Positions 1-8,643 are shown, counted from the first letter of the stretch. The stretch is DNA of 64,000 nt from Anaerolineales bacterium UBA6055 (GCA_002428985.1 DIYL01000015.1:1-64000); one strand, 5' to 3'. Program-made: numbers and translations. Notes: generated by a model not told the origin, from the letters alone.

Positions 1-1146
1 AGCTCACTGGTCCGTGAGACCATTACCCAATCCACCGAAGGACTACCCGATGTCCCCGGCGAGCAGGCGCGAGCAGATACCCCTGCCTTCGATGCTGTAC
101 CCGGTTGTGATAATGATGCGACCTACGGTTATGTCCGTGCATTGTGGACTTATATCGATGCCAAGACCATCGATTTTCTGCAACAAATGGCAGAATTCAC
201 CAATCTATGGGAGCAAATAGATTTGCTCTTCTCACTGATTCCCGGTTTTGATGCCACACCACCATCGAGCGCTCTTGATTGGATGGGATCATTTGGGGAT
301 TACAATTTTGAAGCCTACAATAGTCAGAAGACGGTGGAACTTGAACAAGAAATTATATGTGACCTGTTTTGTATTGCTGTTGATAACAGCTGCACTATTA
401 ATTTTAGCGATGTGTACAATTATTTCATTACCAAGATTGGCGGAGCGAACTTACCCACTGTGGTAGCCACATTTGCGGAGTGGATCTCATTTATGGCAAC
501 TGGTGATTATCCCAATGACCGCATTGTTTATCTTTGGAGTGCCTTCCAACTTGCCCTGGCGTTCATGGGTCAAGAGTATCTCGGACAAAATAGCATTGAA
601 CGCTATGCCATTCAAGCACAAACCGGAGACCCGGATAATGATTGGTCCTTACTTTGTGATCCATGTGCAAGTGGTCCATGGACATACACATCAGACTTTG
701 CCAATAGCCCGGATGGCTGGCAACCTTTGCAATTAGATGGAGCTGACAATGCCGTTTACGTTGCAGGCGATAATTGGAATAGCACACAAGTCGTTTTCAA
801 CGGAACATACAGTGTCTATCTAAATATTGAAGTCCTATTTGCAACCCCGGTGCTAGTGGACTCTACGACTGTCAATTACGATTTCTCCGGTATTTCTTCT
901 GCCTTCCCAGCGGCACGGTTGTGGGCATATAACAATGGTAGTACCGTTGCCAATGTCAACCGCGATAACGTCAATGGTAATGGCTTAACTATGCAGTTGA
1001 ATGTTGGTGCAGTCGTTGACAGATTATTGGTAAATTTCCGTCCGTCTCGTAGAGACAACAATCAGTCTATCGGTTGGGCGGGGACTGTAACATTAAACAG
1101 CGTGCAAATTTCCGGTCAAGGCGCAATACCACCAGAATTGACATAG
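1..1146 (+). CDS. Uncharacterised protein, 3' part only (runs off left edge); possible phage/element structural protein
   Basis: The reading frame is open from base 1 to the TAG at 1144, so the start lies left of the window. The first in-window initiation-like codon (TTG at 142) is not needed. The visible 381 residues are acidic and Trp/Tyr-rich, with no membrane segment apart from a moderately hydrophobic stretch around an EWISFMATGDY motif. A C-terminal beta-rich half begins with a CDPCASGPW motif. I do not recognise the family. A holin-like gene follows after 9 bases, with a strong AGGAGG site, and then a tiny membrane peptide. That order resembles the end of a phage structural/lysis module, so a tail or baseplate role is possible but is only inference. 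Confidence 0.6.
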   Translation, partial: SSLVRETITQSTEGLPDVPGEQARADTPAFDAVPGCDNDATYGYVRALWTYIDAKTIDFLQQMAEFTNLWEQIDLLFSLIPGFDATPPSSALDWMGSFGDYNFEAYNSQKTVELEQEIICDLFCIAVDNSCTINFSDVYNYFITKIGGANLPTVVATFAEWISFMATGDYPNDRIVYLWSAFQLALAFMGQEYLGQNSIERYAIQAQTGDPDNDWSLLCDPCASGPWTYTSDFANSPDGWQPLQLDGADNAVYVAGDNWNSTQVVFNGTYSVYLNIEVLFATPVLVDSTTVNYDFSGISSAFPAARLWAYNNGSTVANVNRDNVNGNGLTMQLNVGAVVDRLLVNFRPSRRDNNQSIGWAGTVTLNSVQISGQGAIPPELT

Positions 1147-1155
1147 GAGGAGACC

Positions 1156-1383
1156 ATGGATCTTGATGTAGAGGCAATCACCAATCTCATACAGAATCTC
1201 GGATTATGGGCGATATTCACGTGGCTCTACATCCAAGAAAAAAAGGCTCATGATTTGACGCGCGAGAAATATGTCAATGATCTCCGTGAAATTGCGGGTA
1301 TGAGGCAAAATCTTGCCATGACTCAGGTGTATACCAAAGATGCCAAGACCGTCCCGAGCAGTAGTGAGATGGTAATATCATGA
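1156..1383 (+). CDS. Small holin-like membrane protein (BhlA/UviB-like architecture)
   Basis: The protein has 75 residues: a short acidic N-terminus, one hydrophobic segment at about residues 15-30 (LGLWAIFTWLYI), then a long charged helix rich in Lys, Glu and Arg. This is the layout of small phage or bacteriocin holins of the BhlA/UviB type, in which a single membrane helix is followed by a charged cytoplasmic tail. The assignment rests on architecture and context, not on a recognised signature. The start has an ideal AGGAGGAGACC leader. The TGA stop overlaps the ATG of the next small gene, suggesting translational coupling. It could equally be an unrelated small membrane protein. Confidence 0.55.
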   Translation: MDLDVEAITNLIQNLGLWAIFTWLYIQEKKAHDLTREKYVNDLREIAGMRQNLAMTQVYTKDAKTVPSSSEMVIS

Positions 1384-1499
1384 TGGGGATTTTGGTAAAA
1401 ATCATCTATGTCATCGGGATAATTCTTCTCATTGGTCAATGTTTATGGATGTCTGTATTCATCATCTTCGTTGGCTATGGCTACATCTTAACCTTGTAA
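1380..1499 (+). CDS. 39-residue hydrophobic membrane peptide
   Basis: The ATG at 1380 overlaps the TGA stop of the holin-like gene in an ATGA arrangement, and the frame runs to TAA at 1497. The peptide is almost wholly hydrophobic (MMGILVKIIYVIG..., then a WMSVFIIFVGYGY segment), so it could form one or two membrane helices. Nothing else can be said about function. The four-base overlap and co-orientation suggest it is translated with the gene before it, perhaps as a second lysis or regulatory component. Confidence 0.5.
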   Translation: MMGILVKIIYVIGIILLIGQCLWMSVFIIFVGYGYILTL

Positions 1500-1505
1500 A
1501 TTGAA

Positions 1506-1529
1506 AAGCCCCAGCATGTGCTAGGGCTT
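1506..1529 (-). terminator. Hairpin terminator between convergent genes
   Basis: Arms AAGCCC and GGGCTT, with inner AGCA/TGCT pairing, form a hairpin. On the minus strand it is followed by TTTTC, so it best serves the minus-strand gene ending at 1560. It also sits just after the plus-strand membrane peptide and may block transcription both ways. Confidence 0.55.
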
Positions 1530-1559
1530 GATTAATCATAAGACAAGTTATTGGTGATC

Positions 1560-1955
1560 TCAGGATACAAACGCTTGTTCTATTTTACCTTGCAACCAAT
1601 TCACTGCTAGGTCTCGTTCACCAATATCAAAAAAACATCGATCTGCCTCAAATCTACCCGTCGCTATGAAGCTCTTAATCACATACCTATTTACTGGATT
1701 TGATATATAAGCAACTTTATACATCACATCATCACGAATTCTAGTATCTGAACCACGTGCCCTTAGTAGATTAAATGGTGGTGCAATCGTTCTGCTAAAG
1801 TCGTGAAGCACTAACAAGGTATCTCCAGATTTTGCGTTATCATTCATTTGCCTCAGCATAGGGATATATTTATCTATGGTTTCTCGGTAGCTAGAAAGCC
1901 ACACATATTCATGAACACCATTTTCACGGTGATGATATTTTACGTATTTTTCCAT
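1560..1955 (-). CDS. Uncharacterised STAS/SpoIIAA-like protein
   Basis: The open frame extends upstream to 2051, but that stretch contains the terminator hairpin that follows tRNA-His. The first ATG with a ribosome site (TAGGTG, 7 bases before) is at 1955, giving 131 residues. The protein is soluble and alternates strands and helices, with motifs such as YVWLSSYRETIDKYI, LLVLHDFSRT and a C-terminal DRCFFDIGERDLAVNWL. This pattern recalls small STAS-fold (SpoIIAA-like) proteins, which bind partner regulators, but the match is by eye and weak. The gene lies directly at the 3' side of tRNA-His, a place where integrated elements often end. Confidence 0.5.
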   Translation of the reverse strand: MEKYVKYHHRENGVHEYVWLSSYRETIDKYIPMLRQMNDNAKSGDTLLVLHDFSRTIAPPFNLLRARGSDTRIRDDVMYKVAYISNPVNRYVIKSFIATGRFEADRCFFDIGERDLAVNWLQGKIEQAFVS

Positions 1956-1995
1956 TAAACACCTACATAACAACACATTAACAACAGAAAGCAAA

Positions 1996-2034
1996 ATGGG
2001 AGAGGCATCACTTGCCATCTCCCATTTTTTGTGA
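1996..2034 (-). terminator. Strong hairpin terminator, bidirectional, after tRNA-His
   Basis: Nine-base arms AATGGGAGA and TCTCCCATT enclose an inner GGCA/TGCC stem. The plus strand continues with TTTTTT and the minus strand with TTTTG. On the minus strand it lies 25 bases after tRNA-His and is the likely tRNA terminator. Confidence 0.7.
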
Positions 2035-2058
2035 TATTTTTTGAAAATCACTTTGCTG

Positions 2059-2131
2059 GGTGGATAACCGGACTTGAACCGGCAACCGCCTGAACCACAA
2101 TCAGGTGCTCTGCCATTGAGCTATATCCACC
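2059..2131 (-). tRNA. tRNA-His (GTG)
   Basis: A complete cloverleaf is readable on the minus strand. The acceptor arms are GTGGATA/TATCCAC, the D arm contains AGCTCAATGGCAGAGC, the anticodon stem CCTGA/TCAGG holds the loop TTGTGGT (anticodon GTG), and the T loop is TTCAAGT. The extra G at position -1 (base 2131) faces C73 (base 2059), the identity pair of tRNA-His. CCA is not encoded. A TATACT -10 box lies upstream at 2147-2152 on the minus strand, with a poor -35. Confidence 0.95.
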
Positions 2132-2198
2132 ATATGTAACTCCAAGAGTATAGCACACCAAAAGACGAAAATCTAGAGCATATTTGCATTTTTACGCG

Positions 2199-2849
2199 TC
2201 AAGATTTTGTCAAGATCACCAACTGCGCGACACTCCCCTTACATTCGACCTCAACCGAGTCTGCTTGCATCCCATAGCCTTCAAAGTATTGCGTCAAGTA
2301 TACTTCGCGGCTATCATCGCGTTGCCCCGTAATCCGATAAAGCCACTCCAAAAAGGCTTTTACAATCCCGCCACCTGTCAAGATACCGTTCAATACGACC
2401 ACTGTTTTACCATCATCTACTAGTACTCGATTAATCTCAGATAATGTCTCTGGTTGGACAACAAACTCTGTCGGGAATGTACACACAATTGCAGTAAATG
2501 TCTCATCAGCAAAAGGAAGGTTAAAGGCACTACCCTGCACAAAATCTTGACGCAGATTGTGTTGTGCTAGTTTACGTTTGGCAATTTGTCCCATATATGG
2601 TGAAATATCAAATGCCACGGTCTGGTAGCCCGCTGTTTGTAGATCAATTTGTAGATTACCAGTACCATGCGCCAATTCGAGAATTCGCCCCGAATCAGCC
2701 TCGGGCAAAAATTGTAGCGCACTACGTTGCCAACAACGCCACTGCCCTAGCGATACAAACCAGCTTACCCAGTCATAGGTAAATGCCATTTCGTTATATA
2801 GTAATCGAAATCCAAATCGGACAAGTCGCCACCACAATTGTGCAAACAC
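2199..2849 (-). CDS. Class I SAM-dependent methyltransferase
   Basis: This 216-residue protein has the Rossmann-type SAM site: motif I ILELAHGTGNLQ at about residues 56-67, an acidic loop VAFDISPYM, then GSAFNLPFADETFTAIVCTFPTEFV (motifs II and III), of which only the core pattern is used here. It is of the methyltransferase-11 type. The substrate (small molecule, lipid or quinone) cannot be told. The start is GTG at 2849, directly after the TAA of the phosphodiesterase gene, so the two are co-transcribed. The terminal CKGSVAQLVILTKS is an ordinary end strand. The family call is confident; the substrate is unknown. Confidence 0.85.
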   Translation of the reverse strand: MFAQLWWRLVRFGFRLLYNEMAFTYDWVSWFVSLGQWRCWQRSALQFLPEADSGRILELAHGTGNLQIDLQTAGYQTVAFDISPYMGQIAKRKLAQHNLRQDFVQGSAFNLPFADETFTAIVCTFPTEFVVQPETLSEINRVLVDDGKTVVVLNGILTGGGIVKAFLEWLYRITGQRDDSREVYLTQYFEGYGMQADSVEVECKGSVAQLVILTKS

Positions 2850-3608
2850 TTATTGAATCGCTTTCAAAATCAAATCCGGTGCATCAGTAATCACACAGTT
2901 AACCCCAAGAGATTTTAGTTCTTTAGCACGTTCAGGGTCATTAACTGTCCATGTATTCACGAAATAGTTATTGTCGTTTGCCCACGTCATGTATTGTTCG
3001 TCAATCATATCTACATAAGGGTGTCGAGCTTCGTGAGCAAATCCTTCAATCATAGACTCAGTATCCATTTGCATCCCTGCCATATATAAAAAGCCAATCA
3101 TCACATGAGGAAGCAACGGACGAAACCGTTTTAATGTCATCGGATTGAATGAAGAAACTAACACACGATCTCGCATATTATGTCGTGTAATACAATCTGC
3201 CACCACCTGCTCAACGCCGTCTGTTTCAGTATCCATCGACTTAATCTCGACATTGATCAATAGTGAGTCCCCAACAGCTTCAAACACTTCGTCTAAAGTA
3301 GGGATTTTAAGTCCAGTAAATTCATCACTAAACCAGCTACCAGCATCTAATCGCTTTAACTCATCCAGCGTTTTCTCCACAACATTACCGTCGCCATCAG
3401 TCGTAGCATCTACCGTAAAGTCATGAACAATGACAGGATGCCCATCTTTCGAGCGATGTACATCCAATTCAATACCAGCTGCACCCTGCTCCAGCGCCAA
3501 TTCAAATGCTGGAATTGTATTCATCGGCGCATAATCCTTTGCCCCACGATGCCCAAACACAAGTGTTTCACCAGACAACATTGCATCTTTAAAAGTCGCA
3601 AATGACAT
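2850..3608 (-). CDS. Glycerophosphodiester phosphodiesterase (GDPD family)
   Basis: This 252-residue TIM-barrel enzyme hydrolyses glycerophosphodiesters to glycerol-3-phosphate and an alcohol. Diagnostic motifs are FGHRGAKDYAPMNT near the N-terminus (catalytic His, Arg and Asn), GIELDVHRSKDGHPVIVHD (metal-binding Glu and Asp, second catalytic His) and LLINVEIK for the third Glu. There is no signal peptide, so it is probably cytoplasmic like UgpQ. GGGGA lies six bases before the ATG. The methyltransferase gene begins on the next base after its stop, so phospholipid turnover and methylation may be linked, but that is inference. Confidence 0.9.
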   Translation of the reverse strand: MSFATFKDAMLSGETLVFGHRGAKDYAPMNTIPAFELALEQGAAGIELDVHRSKDGHPVIVHDFTVDATTDGDGNVVEKTLDELKRLDAGSWFSDEFTGLKIPTLDEVFEAVGDSLLINVEIKSMDTETDGVEQVVADCITRHNMRDRVLVSSFNPMTLKRFRPLLPHVMIGFLYMAGMQMDTESMIEGFAHEARHPYVDMIDEQYMTWANDNNYFVNTWTVNDPERAKELKSLGVNCVITDAPDLILKAIQ

Positions 3609-3634
3609 CCTTTATCCCCATTCATTAGCAGTAT

Positions 3635-3669
3635 AATAAAAAAGCCTACCGTTATTTTCGATAGGCTTT
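3635..3669 (-). terminator. Rho-independent terminator of the sufS-sufU-Rieske transcript
   Basis: Eight-base arms (AAAGCCTA at 3641-3648, TAGGCTTT at 3662-3669) are followed on the minus strand by a T tract. It lies 25 bases past the Rieske gene and before the phosphodiesterase gene. Confidence 0.8.
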
Positions 3670-3693
3670 GAGTATATCAAATTTTCAATTCGA

Positions 3694-4020
3694 TTAGACC
3701 AATATTTCAATATTGCCATTCTCAACACGAATTTCGAACCATGGCACATCAATATCAGCGGGGCTACGGGTAGCTTTTCCATTTCTTACATCAAACCGCC
3801 CACCATGTCGTGGACACTCAACCTCAAATTCATCAATTTTACTAGGTCGATCGTTCCGATCAAATGCCAGTGCATTGCCATCATGCGTACATAAGTCTTC
3901 AATGGCATAATACGTATCACTTACATTGAAAACTGCAATCCAACGATCATTAATGCCAAAGACTTCTCGTTGTCCGGCACCAATTTCATTTGCAGGGCAA
4001 ACTGTTATCCATTCAGCCAT
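3694..4020 (-). CDS. Rieske [2Fe-2S] ferredoxin-like protein
   Basis: This 108-residue protein has the Rieske cluster motifs CTHDG (Cys-x-His) and CPRHGG (Cys-x2-His) in the spacing used by ferredoxin components of ring-hydroxylating systems and NirD-like proteins. Its ATG overlaps the sufU stop by one base (TAATG), so the two are translationally coupled. Rieske ferredoxins are common at the end of SUF operons in several phyla and may supply electrons or be a client of cluster assembly. No oxygenase partner is nearby, which favours a role in Fe-S assembly. Confidence 0.9.
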   Translation of the reverse strand: MAEWITVCPANEIGAGQREVFGINDRWIAVFNVSDTYYAIEDLCTHDGNALAFDRNDRPSKIDEFEVECPRHGGRFDVRNGKATRSPADIDVPWFEIRVENGNIEILV

Positions 4021-4436
4021 TAATCGTCCTCCTCGTCTTCAATCAGTTCCCATTGTTCAACGCCTTCTTGCCCATATGCGCCAACAACTAGAACCTTCAA
4101 AGCTAATAATGCACATTTAACCCGATTAATGGTCAGTGTCAAACCGATATTATCAAGCAATTGTTGTTTATTGATTTGTCTTGCTTCATCAAGTGTTAGC
4201 CCCATAATTTGTTCACCAAACATAGATGCTGATGCCTGACTAATGGCGCAACCTTCACCATCCCAACCAACATGAGTAATCACATTATTCTCATCAACCC
4301 GCAATGTTAATCGTAAGCGATCACCACAAAGTGGATTTTTCTCTTCATGGTCAAGATCTTTCGGATCATCAAGCAAACCCCAATTGCGAGGACTCCGAGC
4401 GTGATCCAAAATTACTTCTCGATACATGTCTTCCAT
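4020..4436 (-). CDS. sufU: SufU-type iron-sulfur assembly protein / zinc sulfurtransferase
   Basis: The protein has 138 residues in the IscU/SufU family. The start region REVILDHARSPRNWG, the three conserved cysteines in NPLCGD, GEGCAIS and VKCALLAL, and the Asp after the first Cys are all present. The Gly-rich insertion between the second and third Cys (EQIMGLTLDEAR) is typical of SufU rather than IscU. In Gram-positive bacteria SufU accepts persulfide from SufS, and the neighbouring sufS supports that role here. An AGGA site lies eight bases before the ATG. Confidence 0.92.
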   Translation of the reverse strand: MEDMYREVILDHARSPRNWGLLDDPKDLDHEEKNPLCGDRLRLTLRVDENNVITHVGWDGEGCAISQASASMFGEQIMGLTLDEARQINKQQLLDNIGLTLTINRVKCALLALKVLVVGAYGQEGVEQWELIEDEEDD

Positions 4437-4454
4437 CTGATGTTTCCTATCCGC

Positions 4455-5705
4455 CTAAATTGAAAAAGTTTTCTTCACTTGATACAACGCATCAATGAAG
4501 GTGTCTATTTCTTGTGGTGTATTATACAAGTAGAAACTTGCGCGTGATGTCGCCGGAACTTGCAAAACATCATCATGCAATGGCATTGTACAATGATGTC
4601 CAGCGCGGACAGCAACGCCATGGTTATCAAGCAATTGTGCAACATCATGGGCATGAATACCTTCTACAGTAAATGCGGCAACCGCCCCTTTTTTATCGGC
4701 TGATGGACCATATACAGTAATATCAGGCACTTCTTCTAGACGTTCTAGTGCATATTCCGTCATAATCTGTTCATGCTGATGAATCTTTTCCATACCAATG
4801 CCTGATAAATAATCAACAGCAAATCCAAGCCCAATTGCCTCAGCTATACTCGGTGTACCAGCCTCAAATTTATACGGTAAATCGTTCCATGTGCTACCAT
4901 CGAGTGTCACTTTGGAGATCATATCTCCCCCACCCATCCACGGTGGCATCGCATTGAGCAGGTTACGCTTACCGTATAGCACACCAATTCCAGTCGGTCC
5001 AACCATCTTATGTCCGCTAAACACAAAGAAATCAGCATCCAATGCCTGAACATCAACGGGCATATGTGGAACACTTTGTGCGCCATCAACAAGGATAAGT
5101 GCCCCATGTTCATGAGCTAGTGTCGCTATTTCAGCTATCGGATTGACTGTCCCCAACACATTCGAGCTATGAACAACAACTACTAACTTGACATTGTTTT
5201 CAGTTAGTAATGATTTGTAGGCTTCCATGTCTAATGTGCCATCTTCAAGCATCGGAATATACTTGACAGTAAAGCCTTTCTCCATTGACAACATCTGCCA
5301 CGGAACAATGTTTGAATGATGTTCCATTACTGTAGACAACACTACATCACCAGCACCTAAATTAGCCCGACCCCATGTTTGCGCAACAAGGTTAATGCTC
5401 TCAGTCGTACCACGTGTAAAAATGATTTCTCGGCGACTTTTTGCATTGATAAATTTCCGAACTTTTTTACGTGCCCCTTCATATTCTTCAGTAGCGGCTT
5501 CACTCAGTTTATGAATACCACGATGCACGTTAGCATTATATTCACGATAATAGGTATTCAAACCTTCAATAACAGAAATCGGTTTCTGACTCGATGCAGC
5601 ATTATCAAGATAGACAAGTGGAACATCATCATGATGATTTTCATGCAAGACAGGAAAATCTGCTCGTATTTTTTCTATATCGTAGGGTAAAGTCAATTCA
5701 GACAT
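4455..5705 (-). CDS. sufS: SufS cysteine desulfurase
   Basis: A PLP enzyme of 416 residues that takes sulfur from cysteine as a persulfide. The PLP lysine lies in FSGHKMVGPTGIG and the catalytic cysteine in AGHHCTMPLHD; the N-terminal YLDNAASSQKP motif is typical of SufS/CsdA. The open frame continues to 5768, but that extension runs through a terminator-like hairpin. The ATG at 5705 has a TTAGG site upstream and starts the usual SufS N-terminus (DIEKIRADFPVL), so I chose 5705. It is followed by sufU after 18 bases. Confidence 0.95.
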   Translation of the reverse strand: MSELTLPYDIEKIRADFPVLHENHHDDVPLVYLDNAASSQKPISVIEGLNTYYREYNANVHRGIHKLSEAATEEYEGARKKVRKFINAKSRREIIFTRGTTESINLVAQTWGRANLGAGDVVLSTVMEHHSNIVPWQMLSMEKGFTVKYIPMLEDGTLDMEAYKSLLTENNVKLVVVVHSSNVLGTVNPIAEIATLAHEHGALILVDGAQSVPHMPVDVQALDADFFVFSGHKMVGPTGIGVLYGKRNLLNAMPPWMGGGDMISKVTLDGSTWNDLPYKFEAGTPSIAEAIGLGFAVDYLSGIGMEKIHQHEQIMTEYALERLEEVPDITVYGPSADKKGAVAAFTVEGIHAHDVAQLLDNHGVAVRAGHHCTMPLHDDVLQVPATSRASFYLYNTPQEIDTFIDALYQVKKTFSI

Positions 5706-5731
5706 TATTAAACCTAACTTCTCTCTAATAT

Positions 5732-5758
5732 AAAAAGGCGCACCTATTTGATGCGCCT
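5732..5758 (-). terminator. Terminator or attenuator between sufD and sufS
   Basis: Arms AGGCGCA and TGCGCCT with a nine-base loop are followed on the minus strand by TTTTTAT. It lies in the gap after the sufD stop and before the sufS ATG, so it probably reduces sufS-sufU-Rieske expression relative to sufCBD. Confidence 0.75.
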
Positions 5759-5784
5759 CAGAATTCAAGTCTTACAAGCAAGCC

Positions 5785-7119
5785 TTAGCCAATAATCTTA
5801 GCTTCGATTTCTTGCATCAAACGATCGCGTACGCGTTCAAATGGAATCCGTTGCAGTAGCTCATCAAAGAAACCCTCGATTACCATCAGTTGCGCTTCTG
5901 GACGGGTAATTCCACGGCTCATCAAGTAGAAGATTGGCTCTTCTTCTAATGTTCCAAATGTTGCAGCATGAGAACACGCAACGTCGTCTGCTTCGATTTC
6001 TAGCCCAGGGATACTATCCATGCGGGCATCATCACTCAACATCAAATTACGGCATACTTGATAACCATCAATTTTTTGCATCCGAGGCAATGATTTAATC
6101 ATACCCTGCCATAGTGTACGTGCTGTATCACGCGCGGCACCTTTAAACAACAAATCTGTATTGGTAAGCGGCGCATTATGATTTTGTTGGGTATCGAGAT
6201 CAAAGAATTGATTTTTGTCCGCGAAGAAGAAACCACTTACGCGTGCATTCGCACCTTGACCGATAGCATCAACCTCTATAAATGCTTTAGTCAAACGACT
6301 TCCCATCACACCATTAACCCAGTCAAGTTGGGCATCACGTCCAGCAATACCTTTTTGGTGACTGAATTCGTATGTGTTACGATTCCAACTCTGTAGGGAC
6401 ACATAGCGCAAGTTTGCAGCGTCGCCGGCGATTAATTCAGTCGCACCAATATAAGAAGATTGAGCATTATTATCAGCCGAAGCGTATTCAACTTGCATGG
6501 TTGCCTGTGCATTTTCTTCAACAACCATCAACACATGTCCAAGTGTTGCACCCGGTTTTGTATTGTAGCTAACAACTTGTAACGGTAATTCAGCAACTTT
6601 ATTACGTGGAACATGTACAAAAACACCGTAATGCCAGAGTGCACCATGAAGCGCAGCAAATTTACCATCCTCTGGTTTTACAGCCTGCGTCATGAGGTAT
6701 TTTTCTACAATATCGCCATGTTCCTGCACAGCAGTGTTCAAATCGGTAAAGATTACACCTTGTTCGGTCAACTCATCAGCAACTTCATAGTGAACAATTT
6801 TACCATCTACAAATACCAGCAGACCGCCCTGTTTATCACCTGTAAGGGGTTCAAGGTTTTTTGCGGGAATTACATCAGATGTTGCACCATTTGGTTGGAT
6901 AATGCTCTGAGCTTCGTCCCAACGAATGTGGGTATAATCAGTGCGTCGCCATTCTTCTTCCATGTGTGGCATGGGCATCTCTTCATAGAGTTCCCAAGAT
7001 TTCATCCGCAGGTCACGTAACCATTGCGGCTCATTATTTTTTTCACTGAGGGCTTCGACATCAGCACGGTTATAGTCCGGTGCTTGAGGTAGTGAAGACC
7101 GTCTTCTCACAACAGCCAC
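5785..7119 (-). CDS. sufD: SufD, Fe-S assembly complex subunit
   Basis: A 444-residue member of the SufB/SufD beta-helix family. It pairs with SufB and the ATPase SufC in the cytoplasmic SufBC2D scaffold. The C-terminal ACSHAATFGTLEEEPIFYLMSRGI block is the conserved core shared with SufB, and the N-terminal helical WRRTDYTHI stretch is typical of SufD. The start is GTG at 7119 with AAGGAG eight bases upstream. An ATG seven bases earlier is out of frame and opens only an 18-codon frame. It follows sufB by 75 bases. Confidence 0.95.
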   Translation of the reverse strand: MAVVRRRSSLPQAPDYNRADVEALSEKNNEPQWLRDLRMKSWELYEEMPMPHMEEEWRRTDYTHIRWDEAQSIIQPNGATSDVIPAKNLEPLTGDKQGGLLVFVDGKIVHYEVADELTEQGVIFTDLNTAVQEHGDIVEKYLMTQAVKPEDGKFAALHGALWHYGVFVHVPRNKVAELPLQVVSYNTKPGATLGHVLMVVEENAQATMQVEYASADNNAQSSYIGATELIAGDAANLRYVSLQSWNRNTYEFSHQKGIAGRDAQLDWVNGVMGSRLTKAFIEVDAIGQGANARVSGFFFADKNQFFDLDTQQNHNAPLTNTDLLFKGAARDTARTLWQGMIKSLPRMQKIDGYQVCRNLMLSDDARMDSIPGLEIEADDVACSHAATFGTLEEEPIFYLMSRGITRPEAQLMVIEGFFDELLQRIPFERVRDRLMQEIEAKIIG

Positions 7120-7194
7120 GAATCATACTCCTTTGTGACTTAAATAGCGGGCGAGACATCAAATCTCACCCGATAATTTGTTTAACTAAGAGGG

Positions 7195-8643
7195 TTAACC
7201 AATTGAACCTTCAAGCTGAATCTGAATCAGGCGGTTCAATTCAAGTGCGTATTCCATTGGAAGTTCTTTAACTAGTGGTTCGAGGAAGCCATTAACAATC
7301 ATTGCATTCGCTTCATCTTCACTAAGACCACGGCTCATCAAATAGAAGAGTTGATCTTCACCCACTTTACTGACTGACGCTTCGTGTCCCATTGTCACAT
7401 CTTTAGCATCAATTTCGATTGTTGGATATGTATCTGAACGGCTAAAATCGTCCAACAGAAGTGCATCACAAACTACATTGCTTTTTGAGTGATGTGCTTC
7501 TTCCGCAATTTTGAGCAAACCGCGGTAGCTACCACGTCCACCATCTTTACCAATAGATTTACTGATAATCTGGCTGGTAGTATGTGGTGCAAGGTGTGTA
7601 ATTTTCGCACCTGCATCTTGATGTTGCCCTTCACCAGCGAAAGCAATAGAGAGGACTTCACCGTGTGCGCCTTCACCTTTAAGGATAACGGCAGGGTACT
7701 TCATGGTTAGTCGGCTACCGAGGTTACCATCAACCCATTCCATGGTTGCATTTTTCTCAGCAACAGCACGTTTGGTTACAAGATTATAAACGTTGTTTGA
7801 CCAGTTCTGGATGGTTGTATAGCGGCAACGGCCACCTTCTTTTACCAAAATTTCTACAACAGCGCTGTGCAAGCTATCGGAGCTATAAATTGGAGCAGTA
7901 CAACCTTCAACATAGTGTACGTATGCGCCTTCATCAACAATAATTAGGGTACGTTCAAATTGACCCATATTTTGTGTGTTGATGCGGAAATAAGCTTGCA
8001 ACGGCATCTCAACATGAACACCGGGAGGTACATAAATGAAGCTACCACCAGACCAAACAGCTGTATTGAGTGCAGCAAATTTGTTATCGTTTGAAGGAAT
8101 GATTGTTCCAAAGTATTCCTTCACTAAATCAGGGTATTCACGTAAGCCAGAATCCATGTCCAAGAAGATTACGCCCTGTTCTTCGAGGCTTTCTTGAATT
8201 TTGTGGTAAACAGACTCACTGTCATATTGAGCCGAAACACCATGTAGGAATTTTTGTTCAGCTTCAGGAATACCTAACTTGTTGAAGGTATCTTTAATTT
8301 CCTCAGGTACTTCATCCCAATCTTCTTCAGTTTTTTCTGTTGCTTTCATGTAGTAGTAGATGTCGTCATAATCAATCTGACTGAGATCACCACCCCATTG
8401 CGGTGTACCTTTTTCAAGGAAGATTTGGTATGCCTCAAGGCGATATTCAAGCATCCAATCTGGTTCGTTTTTCATCTTACTGATGCTACGAACAACGTCC
8501 TCATTGATGCCTTTTTGACTTTTGAACGTATAGTCTACATCGTCATCATGAAAACCGTATTGTTCAGCGTACGATAGACCTACATCACGTAACGCTTCTT
8601 CTTCTTGGGTGAGTTCTTTTTCACTCTTAATCATGTCTGTCAT
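7195..8643 (-). CDS. sufB: SufB, Fe-S assembly scaffold subunit
   Basis: A 482-residue SufB, the usual length. Recognisable blocks are FIYVPPGVHVEMPLQAYFRI, EGCTAPIYSSDSLHSAVVE and the C-terminal GHEASVSKVGEDQLFYLMSRGL. The ECTAP-like cysteine (EGCTAPIYS) is a persulfide path residue in SufB. It assembles clusters with SufC and SufD in the cytoplasm. The ATG at 8643 has AAAAGGAAC upstream. The gene lies between sufC and sufD, the standard order. Confidence 0.97.
   Translation of the reverse strand: MTDMIKSEKELTQEEEALRDVGLSYAEQYGFHDDDVDYTFKSQKGINEDVVRSISKMKNEPDWMLEYRLEAYQIFLEKGTPQWGGDLSQIDYDDIYYYMKATEKTEEDWDEVPEEIKDTFNKLGIPEAEQKFLHGVSAQYDSESVYHKIQESLEEQGVIFLDMDSGLREYPDLVKEYFGTIIPSNDNKFAALNTAVWSGGSFIYVPPGVHVEMPLQAYFRINTQNMGQFERTLIIVDEGAYVHYVEGCTAPIYSSDSLHSAVVEILVKEGGRCRYTTIQNWSNNVYNLVTKRAVAEKNATMEWVDGNLGSRLTMKYPAVILKGEGAHGEVLSIAFAGEGQHQDAGAKITHLAPHTTSQIISKSIGKDGGRGSYRGLLKIAEEAHHSKSNVVCDALLLDDFSRSDTYPTIEIDAKDVTMGHEASVSKVGEDQLFYLMSRGLSEDEANAMIVNGFLEPLVKELPMEYALELNRLIQIQLEGSIG

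Noticed and set aside
1956..2051. Longer start of the STAS-like gene
   Set aside because: The stretch contains the terminator of tRNA-His; the ATG at 1955 has a ribosome site.
5706..5768. Longer SufS N-terminus
   Set aside because: The extension would be translated through a terminator-like hairpin, and the ATG at 5705 has a ribosome site and gives the normal family start.
6613..7020. 135-codon plus-strand frame
   Set aside because: It lies fully inside sufD on the other strand and has no ribosome site or recognisable domain.
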